Origin: Rathayibacter sp. VKM Ac-2759
Lineage (GTDB): Bacteria > Actinomycetota > Actinomycetes > Actinomycetales > Microbacteriaceae
Assembly: GCF_009834225.1 (NCBI RefSeq)
Contig: NZ_CP047176.1
Coordinates: 3,100,001 to 3,164,000 of the forward strand
Reading direction: 5' to 3'
DNA: 64,000 bases
Shown here: positions 23,993 to 31,777 of the stretch, in pieces
Numbering within the stretch: the first letter of the stretch is position 1
Layout: each line of letters starts with the position of its first letter
The notes under the pieces: generated by a model
Seen by the model: only the letters and a program-made list of their open reading frames with translations
What the model was told of the DNA's origin: nothing
The model's database searches: none
Translations under genes and position numbers: made by a program

Positions 23993-24640
23993 ATGCCGCA
24001 CCTGCTCCGCGCCCGCGCCGCCCTCTTCGACATGGACGGGACGCTGGTCGACTCGACGGCGGTCGTCGAGACGATCTGGCGCGACTTCGCCGACCGCTTC
24101 GGGCTCGACCGCGCGAGGATCCTCGGCGCCGTGCACGGCGTCCGCGCCGAGGACAGCGTCCGCCGCTTCGCCCCGGAGGGCACCGACGTCGCGGCGATCG
24201 TCGACGAGCTGAACGCGTACGAGCTCGAGCACACGGAGGGGACGCTCGAGATCCCGGGAGCCGTCGCGTTCCTCGCGGCGCTGCCCCGCGCCCGCGTCGC
24301 CCTGGTCACCTCGGCGAGCCCCGCGCTCGCCGCCGGGCGCCTCGCCGCGGCCGGAGTCCCCTCCCCCGACACCGTGGTCACCGCTGCCGACGTGACCCGC
24401 GGCAAGCCCGCGCCCGACGGCTACCTGCTCGCCGCCGAGCGCCTCGGCGCCGCCCCGGCCGACGCGATCGTCTTCGAGGACGCCGAGGCGGGCATCCGCG
24501 CGGGTCTCGACGCCGGGATGCGCGTGGTCGTCGTCGGCCCGTACGAGAGCGCGACGACCGAGGGCCTGCCGCGCATCGCGCACTACTCCGACGCCCGCGT
24601 CGAGCTCGACGGCGACGAGCTGGTCATCGCCCTCGGCTGA
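23993..24640 (+). CDS. HAD-superfamily hydrolase (sugar-phosphatase-like)
   Basis: 215 residues, subfamily IA. Motif I LFDMDGTLVDST with the nucleophile Asp near residue 13, motif II LVTSASP, motif III Lys in GKPAPDGYLLAAERLG, motif IV VFEDAEAGIRAG. A helical cap occupies about 20-80. Closest in style to sugar phosphatases such as YfbT or beta-phosphoglucomutase-like proteins, but the substrate cannot be read from sequence. CAGGAT at 23981-23986 lies 6 nt before the ATG (leaderless-type). Divergent from the DUF2510 gene. Confidence 0.85.
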   Translation: MPHLLRARAALFDMDGTLVDSTAVVETIWRDFADRFGLDRARILGAVHGVRAEDSVRRFAPEGTDVAAIVDELNAYELEHTEGTLEIPGAVAFLAALPRARVALVTSASPALAAGRLAAAGVPSPDTVVTAADVTRGKPAPDGYLLAAERLGAAPADAIVFEDAEAGIRAGLDAGMRVVVVGPYESATTEGLPRIAHYSDARVELDGDELVIALG

Positions 24641-24651
24641 GCGGACGCCGC

Positions 24652-25884
24652 TCAGTACCGGATCGCGTCGATCACCTTGACGCGCACCGCCACGAGCGCG
24701 GGCACGACGCCGGCCAAGGCCCCGACCAGCGTCGCGGCGCCGAGCCCGAGCAGCGCCGCCTCGACCGGGAACGGCGGGATGTCGTCGATCCCGTTCTGCC
24801 GGATCCAGTCGACCGTCCACGGGTTCGTGACGAGGATCACCGCGAGCGTCACCCCGACGACGCCCGCGACCACCGTCGCGACGACGCTCTCCATCATGAT
24901 CGAGAAGAAGATGCGGCCCGAGGAGGCCCCGAAGCTGCGGCGGATGCCGATCTCGCGGATCCGCTGCCGCACGGTGACGAGCGCGATGTTGAGCAGGCCC
25001 AGGGCCCCGAGCGCCAGCACGAGGCCCGCCACGCCGCCGATGACCCAGGTGAGCACGCCGAACGGATCGGAGTCGTAGGTCAGGTAGTCCTGCCGGTTGA
25101 CGTCGGCCTCGATCCCCTCGCCGAGCGCGGCCGTGACGTCGCGCTCGACGGCGGCCGCGAGCGGCTCCGCCAGGTCGAGCGGGACCCACATCTCGTAGTT
25201 CGGGGTCTGCGAGCCGCCGAACGCCGGATCGACCGGGGTCGCCAGAGCGGCGTAGGAATCGGCGAGCATCATCATCGTCGGCTCGGTCTCCCACTGCGAG
25301 ACCGGAGTGACGCCGACGACGACCGCGGTCGTGTCGTGCTCCCCGCCGAGCAGGGTGACGACCGGATGCGTGCGCAGGTCGGGGCTGCCGAGGCGCTCCC
25401 AGAAGACCCGGTTGATGACGAGTGCGGGCGCGAGGCGGCGCTCGTCGCCGTCGGCGAACCAGCTGCCGCTCTCCATCTCGAGGCGGTGCATGACCGCGTA
25501 GGGCTGGTCGACCGCCGTGACCGGGACGTCGACGGCTCCGTCGGCGAACTGCACCCGCGAGCTGCCGTACGTCGTCCGGCTCGCGTACTCGATGCCGTAG
25601 CGCTCGAGCACCGTCTCCCATGCCGTCTGCAGGGCGGCGTTGTCGACCACTCCGTCGGGCCCCGTCGAGTAGGCGCTGAGGTAGAGGCTCGCGGGCCGGC
25701 CGCTCGAGCGCTCGGCCTGCTCGATGCTGGCCTGGCGGGCGATGCCGCCCGCGGCGACGACTCCGGTGAGCGCGGCGACGGCCACGGCCACGCCGATGAG
25801 CGAGAGCAGGACCCGGCCCCTGTGGATCCGCAGCTCGGTCCACGCCTCGACGATCGCGCCGGCGATGCCGACCAGGCCGCCCAT
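24652..25884 (-). CDS. MacB/FtsX-type ABC transporter permease
   Basis: 410 residues. One N-terminal helix (about 25-45), a large extracytoplasmic domain of about 220 residues, then three C-terminal helices with the typical REIGIRRSFGASSGRIFFSIM coupling segment. This is the MacB permease layout without the fused ATPase. It shares one base with the ATPase gene upstream (TGATG). Together with ATPase and adaptor it probably exports a peptide, lipid or antibiotic. Confidence 0.87.
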   Translation of the reverse strand: MGGLVGIAGAIVEAWTELRIHRGRVLLSLIGVAVAVAALTGVVAAGGIARQASIEQAERSSGRPASLYLSAYSTGPDGVVDNAALQTAWETVLERYGIEYASRTTYGSSRVQFADGAVDVPVTAVDQPYAVMHRLEMESGSWFADGDERRLAPALVINRVFWERLGSPDLRTHPVVTLLGGEHDTTAVVVGVTPVSQWETEPTMMMLADSYAALATPVDPAFGGSQTPNYEMWVPLDLAEPLAAAVERDVTAALGEGIEADVNRQDYLTYDSDPFGVLTWVIGGVAGLVLALGALGLLNIALVTVRQRIREIGIRRSFGASSGRIFFSIMMESVVATVVAGVVGVTLAVILVTNPWTVDWIRQNGIDDIPPFPVEAALLGLGAATLVGALAGVVPALVAVRVKVIDAIRY

Positions 25885-26621
25885 CAGAGCGCCTCCTCGA
25901 CGGCCGCGTGCGCGGCGACCCGCGGCTCGGACGTCGACCCCGTCGCCGGTCCGAGACGTCCGCGGTCGAGGCGGTAGTGCCGCTCCGCCCGGGCCGCGAT
26001 GGCCGGGTCGTGGGTGATGGTGACGAGGGCCGATCCGGACTCGCGGGCGATCTCGTCGAGCAGGCTCATCACGCTCTCTCCCGTGTCGGTGTCGAGGGCG
26101 CCGGTCGGCTCGTCGGCGAGGATCAGCCGGGGGCGGCGGACGAGCGCCCGCGCGATGGCGATGCGCTGCTGCTCGCCTCCCGACATGCGGCCCGGCATCG
26201 AGTCGACCCGGTGGCCGAGGCCGACGCGCTCGAGCATCTCGGCCGCGATCGACGCGCGCTTCCAGAACTCGGAACCGGTCGCGTAGAGCAGCGGGGTCAT
26301 CACGTTCTCGCGCGCCGTCCGCCCCTCGAGCAGATTGAACTGCTGGAAGATGAAGCCGATGCTCCCCCCGCGGATCCGCGCCCGTGCGCGCGAGGACAGG
26401 GTCTCGGTCGGGCGGCCCTCGAGCAGCATCCGGCCGTCGGTCGGCTCGTCGATGAGGCCGAGGATGTTGAGCAGCGTCGACTTGCCGGAGCCGCTGCGCC
26501 CGACGACCGAGACGTGGTCGCCCTCTCCCACCTCGAGATCGACCCCGTCGAGGATGGTCAGCGGCGGGGCGTCGGGCAGGGGGACGACCTTGCGGATGCC
26601 CTCGAGCCGGAGGATCGTCAC
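25884..26621 (-). CDS. MacB/LolD-type ABC transporter ATPase
   Basis: 245 residues. Walker [11 protein letters not shown]-loop [18 protein letters not shown], signature [15 protein letters not shown], Walker [13 protein letters not shown] and H-loop THDPAIA are present. ATG overlaps the stop of the adaptor gene (ATGA). The energising subunit of the exporter formed with the downstream permease. Confidence 0.9.
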   Translation of the reverse strand: MTILRLEGIRKVVPLPDAPPLTILDGVDLEVGEGDHVSVVGRSGSGKSTLLNILGLIDEPTDGRMLLEGRPTETLSSRARARIRGGSIGFIFQQFNLLEGRTARENVMTPLLYATGSEFWKRASIAAEMLERVGLGHRVDSMPGRMSGGEQQRIAIARALVRRPRLILADEPTGALDTDTGESVMSLLDEIARESGSALVTITHDPAIAARAERHYRLDRGRLGPATGSTSEPRVAAHAAVEEAL

Positions 26622-27658
26622 GAGCAGAAGACCGAGCCGTCGGCGTTCTGCACGCAGTTCCCCTCGAGCGCGGCGTCGTCGCCGGCCGTCGCCCCGGGGA
26701 CGAACTGGAGGAGCACGGCGCCCTCGTCGACGCCTCCCGTGATCTCGACGTTCACGCCGTCGGTGAGCCCCAGGGTGACCGGGAGCTCCTCGGTCGTGCC
26801 GTCGTCGGCCTGGCGGTAGACCACTCCCGACTCGGCCGAGCCCTCGACCGCCGTCGTCGGCACCACGAGCACGTTCTCGGCCTTGCCGCCCGCGAGGGTG
26901 ACGGAGGCGGCGAGGCCCGGGAACACGGTCACCTCGGCGGGGACCTGGCAGCGGAAGCTCGTGCCCGAGCCCCCGGTGGCGCCGGTCGCGCCGTCACCGG
27001 ACGGCGTCTCGCCCTCGCCGGCGAGCGGCGTGGTGATCGCGAGCCCGGTGCAGGTGAAGCCGGCCGGCCCGCCGGTGATCGAGACCAGCGCCTCGGTCGG
27101 GCGGTCCTGGATCCGGTAGAGCTGCTGTGCGTCGATGGTGCCCGTGACCGCGAAGGTGGGCGGCGCGACCTGCCCGGTGACCTCTCCGACGGTCACCGCC
27201 TGATCGTGGATGACTCCGAGTGCGCTCAGCGTCCCCGACGTGGGCGCGTAGACGCGCTCGAAGCGCACCGAGGGCTCGGGCTGGGTGACGGTGACCGTGC
27301 CGTCGGGGTTCGTGGTCTCGACCGGGTCGCGGGGGGTCTCGACGCGGATGTCGTAGACGAGGTCGCCCGTCGCGACGGCGGCTCCCTGCTGGATGTAGAC
27401 GTCGTCGACGGTGCCGGCCGCCGTGGCCTTCATCGGCACGGCCGGATCGGCGGCGACGGTGCCCTGCAGCGTCAGGTCGTTCGTGATGGTCCCCCGCGCG
27501 ACCACGACAGTCGGCTCGGTCAGCTCGCCGGTCGGGACGGTCGGATCGGCGTCGGCCGCACTGTCGGGGAAGAACGCGATCTTCACCAGCGCGAGACTCG
27601 CCGCGCCCAGGATGATCATCCACACGATCGGGAAGACCCATCGTCGAACCGTGCCCAT
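26618..27658 (-). CDS. HlyD/MacA-like membrane-fusion (adaptor) protein
   Basis: 346 residues. A single N-terminal anchor (about 7-27), then the biotinyl-lipoyl half motifs LTLQGTVAADP and AAGTVDDVYIQQGAAVATGDLVYD, a short connector instead of the long Gram-negative hairpin, and a C-terminal beta-barrel region ending in [13 protein letters not shown] glycine/threonine-rich insert (GDGATGATGGSGT) lies near residue 230. In Gram-positives such adaptors act outside the membrane with MacB-type permeases, here encoded directly downstream. Start ATG 27658 precedes the anchor directly. Confidence 0.82.
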   Translation of the reverse strand: MGTVRRWVFPIVWMIILGAASLALVKIAFFPDSAADADPTVPTGELTEPTVVVARGTITNDLTLQGTVAADPAVPMKATAAGTVDDVYIQQGAAVATGDLVYDIRVETPRDPVETTNPDGTVTVTQPEPSVRFERVYAPTSGTLSALGVIHDQAVTVGEVTGQVAPPTFAVTGTIDAQQLYRIQDRPTEALVSITGGPAGFTCTGLAITTPLAGEGETPSGDGATGATGGSGTSFRCQVPAEVTVFPGLAASVTLAGGKAENVLVVPTTAVEGSAESGVVYRQADDGTTEELPVTLGLTDGVNVEITGGVDEGAVLLQFVPGATAGDDAALEGNCVQNADGSVFCS

Positions 27659-27777
27659 GCCGTCCCCCGACTCTGCCCGATCGTCCGAGGAGGACCGGGC
27701 GCTGCTGGCCACGCCCCCTGGCGCGCCGGACGGCAGCCTATCGAGCGGGCGAGTTCCTCCGCGTCGCTCTGGCGGGG

Positions 27778-27819
27778 GACAGCGCAGGCAGGAGACAGCG
27801 CAGGCGGGAGACAGCGCAG
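27778..27819. repeat. 16-bp tandem repeat, 2.6 copies
   Basis: GACAGCGCAGGCAGGA, GACAGCGCAGGCGGGA and a partial GACAGCGCAG lie head to tail between the YdeI-like gene and the adaptor gene. Non-coding. No function seen; might be a protein-binding or slippage-prone site. Confidence 0.7.
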
Positions 27820-27822
27820 AGG

Positions 27823-28254
27823 TCAGCCGCCGAGGCCGGCGACGATCGCCGCGATGCGCCGCGTGCGGGTCCCGGCCGTCTTCGCCGAGTCGACCGCCGT
27901 CGCGTGCGCCTTCCGCGCACTGGGCGCGAGGGCGGCGAAGGCGTCGCCGAGACCGGCGGCGGCGAGCGCGGCGGCGAGGTCCTCCGGCAGGACGACCTCG
28001 CGCGGCGCGGTGTCGAGCTCGAGCTCGACCTCGATCGTCTCGCCGCCGGTGAGGCCGGTCGCCGCGCGCTTGTCGGCCGAGAACGAGAGGAGCGCCCGGC
28101 CCCCCATCGCGCCGACGGTGCCGGCGAACGCAAAGCCGTTCACGACGGCGCTCACCGCCGGCCGTCGTCCGCCACCGAGGGCGTCGAGCACCTCGGGCGG
28201 CACCTCGATGCCGGTGTTGTTCCCGGTCCGGACGAGCGTCGTCGTGAAGCGCAT
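27823..28254 (-). CDS. DUF1905/YdeI-like small protein
   Basis: 143 residues. A DUF1905 beta-barrel (about 1-95; TGIEVPPEVLDALGGGRRPA, ETIEVELELDTAPREVVLP) is followed by a YdeI/OmpD-associated helical tail (FAALAPSARKAHATAVDSAKTAGTRTRRIA; only part quoted as motif sense). Widespread in actinobacteria, no defined function. It stands alone between a terminator and the exporter genes on the same strand. Confidence 0.75.
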   Translation of the reverse strand: MRFTTTLVRTGNNTGIEVPPEVLDALGGGRRPAVSAVVNGFAFAGTVGAMGGRALLSFSADKRAATGLTGGETIEVELELDTAPREVVLPEDLAAALAAAGLGDAFAALAPSARKAHATAVDSAKTAGTRTRRIAAIVAGLGG

Positions 28255-28266
28255 GCGACGAGGGTG

Positions 28267-28300
28267 CCACGGGCCCCCGCCCCGGGGCGAGGGCCCGTGG
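28267..28300 (-). terminator. Terminator of the Tat-secreted protein gene
   Basis: A perfect 10-bp stem, CCACGGGCCC with GGGCCCGTGG, 12 bp after the stop codon of the gene ending at 28312. Confidence 0.75.
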
Positions 28301-28311
28301 CGGTCGGAGGG

Positions 28312-28893
28312 TCAGAGGGTGCTGGCACCCGTCCAGGCGCCGAGCTTGCCCTGGGTGTAGGTGCCGTCGCCCGCGGAGGAGGTGATGGTCATCGACCAGC
28401 CGGTCGCCGCGTTCACGCCGACGGTGCCGGTCGTGACCTTGAAGGCGATCGGGAAGACGGCCGAGCCGTTGTCGCGGGCGATCAGCGCCGGGTTGAGGAA
28501 CGTCACGAAGGAGGTCCCGAGCCCGGTGACGGCCGTCGGTCCGGTCAGCGAGGTGATGACCAGCGAGTCGGCGGGGAGGGTCGGGCCCGAGGTCTGGGTG
28601 ACCCGGATCGTGATGGTCGCCGCGCCGGCCGGGACGTCCTCGGCCGAGCTGTAGTTGAACAGGCGGGCCTGCTTCGGACCCTGCCCGAGGACGTTGACGG
28701 TGGTGCGCGCCCAGACGAGGTCGGACGCGCCCAGGGCGAACTGCGGGAAGAGGTTGTTCTCCCAGCGCTCGGCCTCGGGAACGGGCTCGGAGGCGGCGGC
28801 GTACGGGGCGGCGATCGCGATGGCGACAGCGGGGGCGGTCCACGCTCCGGCGGAGACGAGGGAGCGGCGCGAGAGTGCGTCGGTCGAGGTCAT
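28312..28893 (-). CDS. Tat-exported secreted protein of unknown function
   Basis: 193 residues. The N-terminus DALSRRSLVSAGAWTAPAVA is a twin-arginine signal with cleavage probably after YAAAS. The mature part is rich in Thr, Ser and Val, with about ten predicted strands and no cysteine, resembling surface proteins of the SipW/TasA-like class in actinobacteria but without a firm match. A short hairpin (28932-28950) lies in its 5' region. The neighbouring NarL-type two-component pair might regulate it. Function not assigned. Confidence 0.65.
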   Translation of the reverse strand: MTSTDALSRRSLVSAGAWTAPAVAIAIAAPYAAASEPVPEAERWENNLFPQFALGASDLVWARTTVNVLGQGPKQARLFNYSSAEDVPAGAATITIRVTQTSGPTLPADSLVITSLTGPTAVTGLGTSFVTFLNPALIARDNGSAVFPIAFKVTTGTVGVNAATGWSMTITSSAGDGTYTQGKLGAWTGASTL

Positions 28894-28931
28894 GGGGGCT
28901 CTTTCTGCGGGAGGGAGCCTCGCGGCGACGG

Positions 28932-28950
28932 CCGGAGGCGGTGCCTCCGG
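28932..28950. other. Hairpin in the 5' region of the secreted protein gene
   Basis: CCGGAGGC-ggt-GCCTCCGG, a perfect 8-bp stem about 40 bp upstream of the ATG at 28893. The left arm contains GGAGG, so folding could hide a ribosome-binding-like sequence, but it is too far from the start for translation control to be assumed. Confidence 0.4.
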
Positions 28951-29080
28951 GGGTCCCCGTCGTCGGGCGCCGGCGCATCCCGAACGGCTCCTCGCACGCT
29001 ACGGAGGGGCTCGCCGCACCCGCTCCGGACCGTCAACAAGCGTCTACGAGGCCCCGCACCCCCCGTTGCCGGGGCGCCGA

Positions 29081-29704
29081 TCAGACGTCGAGACGACCCG
29101 CGTTGACCAGGTTGGCCAGCTCGACGCGGGAGGCCGCACCGGTCTTCTCGAGCAGCCGCGAGACGTACGTGCGGGTCGTGCTGTCGGTCAGCCCGAGCGA
29201 GCGCGAGATGGCCGCGTTCGTCCGCCCCTCGGCGAGGGCGCGGGCGACGTCGCGCTCGCGCGCCGACAGACTGACGTCGCGCCGCGCGGGCGGGAGGCCG
29301 GCGACCCGCCGGATCTCGGCCGCGAAGAGCTCCGGCGGCGACACCTTCGGCAGGAACGCGTCGGCGCCCGCGACCAGCACGGCCGACTCGGATTCCGCGC
29401 CGATGAACGACGACATCACGATGATGCGCACCTCCGGGGCAGCGCGGCGGAGCGGTCCGATCACCTCCGGTCCCGAGACGGTCCGCATCCGGGCGTCCAG
29501 CAGCACGACGTCCGGGCGGGTCCGCCGGACGGCGGGGATCACCAGAGCGCCGTCCTCGACCTCGGCGACCACGGTGAGGGAGGGATCGGTCCGCAGCACG
29601 CTGCGGAGGGCGATCAGCACCAGCGGGTCGTCGTCGACGAGCAGGACGCGCACGGGCGCGGACACCGGGGCCGAGGCGTCGGCGGGGAGCGGGATCGACA
29701 CCAT
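29081..29704 (-). CDS. NarL/LuxR-family response regulator
   Basis: 207 residues from ATG 29704 (217 if ATG 29734 is used; GGAGG lies 3 nt before 29704, which is tight). Receiver domain: acidic VDDDPLV, phosphoacceptor in DVVLLDARMRTVSG, Lys in DAFLPKVSPPE. The LuxR helix-turn-helix follows: LSARERDVARALAEGRTNAA and LGLTDSTTRTYVSRLLEKTG. Divergent from a HisKA_3 kinase, its likely partner. Targets unknown; the Tat-exported protein gene downstream is a candidate. Confidence 0.87.
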   Translation of the reverse strand: MVSIPLPADASAPVSAPVRVLLVDDDPLVLIALRSVLRTDPSLTVVAEVEDGALVIPAVRRTRPDVVLLDARMRTVSGPEVIGPLRRAAPEVRIIVMSSFIGAESESAVLVAGADAFLPKVSPPELFAAEIRRVAGLPPARRDVSLSARERDVARALAEGRTNAAISRSLGLTDSTTRTYVSRLLEKTGAASRVELANLVNAGRLDV

Positions 29705-29928
29705 CGTCCTCCGTGAGTCGTGCGCCCCGCTCATGCGTCATCCGGGAGCCGAGCGACAGACCCGGAGAGGGGGTACTGGGCATCCATTATCGTGGCGACG
29801 CGCTGACCCTGCAGCGCTCCCCTCCGCCGGCGCCCGTCCCCCCGCAGCGCCCGCTCCTCCGCAGCGCTCCGACCCCGTGGCGCTCCCGATCCCGGCCGCG
29901 CCCTCGGTCGCCGCCTCCGGAGACCGTC

Positions 29929-31119
29929 GTGTCCCTTCCCCCCGCCCCCGCCGCCCGCCTCCACCCGACTCCGTGGCTCGACCGCCCGTCGTCCGGCCCG
30001 ATCCTCCTGGCCGTCAATCTCGCCGTCGGCCTCGCGGTGTTCGCGCTCGTCGCCCCCCGGCTGCCGCTCTGGAACCTGCTGCTGACGCTCGCGATCGGAC
30101 TCGGCGCGATCCTCCCCCTGGGCTGGCAGCGCCGCCGGCCGAGGACCGCCGGGGTCGCCGCCTGCCTCGGCGCCGCCCTGACTCCGATCGCGACTCCGGC
30201 GCTCTGGACCGCTCTCGCGCTCATCGGGCGGCGCCTGCCCGCGCGGACCGCCTGGCGCTTCGTCGCCGCGGGAGCCCTCGCCGACGCGTTCCTGCTCGGG
30301 CTCTTCATCCTCCGGTGGGCGCGGCCGGACACGCTCGGAGCGTCGATCCTCGTCGGGCTGTTCTCGGTCGCGGTCACGGTCACGATCGGCGCGCTCGGCA
30401 TCCTGACGGGCGCCAAGCGCCGGAGCGAGCGCGAGGCCGACCGCCGGCTGATCAGCGCCCTGGACCGCGAGCGGACGGCGGTCGCCCGGTCCCTCGACGC
30501 CGAGCGCGAGCGGATCGCCGAGGAGATCCACGACTCCCTCGGGCACTCGCTGACGCTGCTCAGCCTGCACTCCGCGGCGCTGCGCAACCTCGACGGCCTG
30601 TCGCCGGACGAGATCCGGACCCTGACGGAGTCGATCAGCACGCAGACGCGCGCCGCGATCGACTCGCTGACCGCCACGCTCCGGGCCGCGCCGGCGGCGG
30701 GCTCGACGGAGGCGGCCGCCGACCTCGACCGGTTGTTCTCGGACGTGACGGCCACCGGTCGCGAGCTCGACGTGCGGATCGACGGCGACCCCCGGGCGCT
30801 CGACACGGCGGCGACCTCGGTGCTGGTGCGGTTCTGCCGCGAGGGGCTGACCAACGCGCTCAAGCACGCGGCGCCCGGACCCCTCGGCGTCGCCGTCAGG
30901 GTCGACGGCGACGGGTCGGTCGTCGCCGCGGTGACCTCGCCCGGCGGGGAGGCGACTCCCGGGGCCCCCTCGACGGCCCGCGGCGTGCGCGGGCTGCAGG
31001 AGGCCACGGCGACGCTCGGCGGCGAGGTGGTGCTGACGCTCGGGCGCGATCAGACGGTGCTGAGCCTGCGGGTGCCCTCGCCCGAGTCGCGCGACGGGGT
31101 GCGGGCCGGCGGGGTGTGA
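29929..31119 (+). CDS. NarL-type (HisKA_3) sensor histidine kinase
   Basis: 396 residues from GTG 29929, selected because GGAGA lies 7 nt upstream and the residues before it are Pro/Arg-rich and unlike a protein start; the open frame goes back to GTG 29713. Five to six N-terminal membrane helices (about 25-165) act as sensor. Dimerisation/phosphoacceptor segment is ERIAEEIHDSLGHSLTLLSL, and the ATPase domain has REGLTNALKHA and RGVRGLQEATATLGGE; the middle G-box is degenerate. Partner of the divergent response regulator. Confidence 0.82.
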   Translation: MSLPPAPAARLHPTPWLDRPSSGPILLAVNLAVGLAVFALVAPRLPLWNLLLTLAIGLGAILPLGWQRRRPRTAGVAACLGAALTPIATPALWTALALIGRRLPARTAWRFVAAGALADAFLLGLFILRWARPDTLGASILVGLFSVAVTVTIGALGILTGAKRRSEREADRRLISALDRERTAVARSLDAERERIAEEIHDSLGHSLTLLSLHSAALRNLDGLSPDEIRTLTESISTQTRAAIDSLTATLRAAPAAGSTEAAADLDRLFSDVTATGRELDVRIDGDPRALDTAATSVLVRFCREGLTNALKHAAPGPLGVAVRVDGDGSVVAAVTSPGGEATPGAPSTARGVRGLQEATATLGGEVVLTLGRDQTVLSLRVPSPESRDGVRAGGV

Positions 31120-31131
31120 GCGGGGAGGGGG

Positions 31132-31665
31132 TCAGCAGGCCCGCACGTCCGGGATCCCGCCCGGCTCACCGAGAGCGGATCGGACCGAGTCGACGGTCAT
31201 CCGCCCCTCGGGGTCCAGGCGCGTGAGCATCCGCGCCATGATGTCGGCCAGCTGGATGATCTGCTCGGGGGCGAGCGGGTCGATGACGTCGGCGAGCACC
31301 GTGGCCACGTGGCCGGGTGCGGTCTCGACGATCTTCTCGAGACCCGCCTCCGTCAGCACGGCGTTGGTCGCCCGGCCGTCGGTCGGGCACGGCCGGCGCT
31401 CGAGGTAGCCGCGCGCGGCGAGCCGGGTCACGACGTGCGAGAGGCGGGGCAGCGTCGAGTTCGTGCGCGCCGCGAGGGTCGTCATCCGCAGAGCGTGCTC
31501 AGGGGCCTCCGACAGCATCGCGAGCGTCATGTACTCGAAGTGGGTGAGGCCGGCGTCGCGCTGCAGCTGCGTGTCGAGCGCTCCCGGCAGCAGCTCGACG
31601 ACGGCGATGAAGCGCATCCAGGCGTCGAGCTGGTCGGGCGTCAGCCAGCGGGGAGCGTCGGTCAT
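31132..31665 (-). CDS. MarR-family transcriptional regulator
   Basis: 177 residues. Winged helix at about 40-110: AGLTHFEYMTLAMLSEAPEH, LRMTTLAARTNSTLPRLSHV, and wing RRPCPTDGRATNAVLT. Extra helices at both ends mediate dimerisation. TAGACT at 31672-31677 is 6 nt before the ATG (leaderless-type). It is encoded just beyond putA on the same strand, but has its own promoter; a link with proline catabolism is not evident. Confidence 0.88.
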   Translation of the reverse strand: MTDAPRWLTPDQLDAWMRFIAVVELLPGALDTQLQRDAGLTHFEYMTLAMLSEAPEHALRMTTLAARTNSTLPRLSHVVTRLAARGYLERRPCPTDGRATNAVLTEAGLEKIVETAPGHVATVLADVIDPLAPEQIIQLADIMARMLTRLDPEGRMTVDSVRSALGEPGGIPDVRAC

Positions 31666-31671
31666 GCAGCG

Positions 31672-31677
31672 AGTCTA
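31672..31677 (-). promoter_or_regulatory. Leaderless-type -10 element of the marR gene (TAGACT)
   Basis: TAGACT, 6 nt before the ATG at 31665; separates this gene from putA transcription. Confidence 0.55.
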
Positions 31678-31777
31678 CCGAGAGGTTGCCGCGACAAGTA
31701 AGCCCTCACCCCTGCCCGCGCGACCACATGCGCGAGCCGACTGCGCGGAGCCGGGCGGGGACCGGCTCCGAGGGAGC

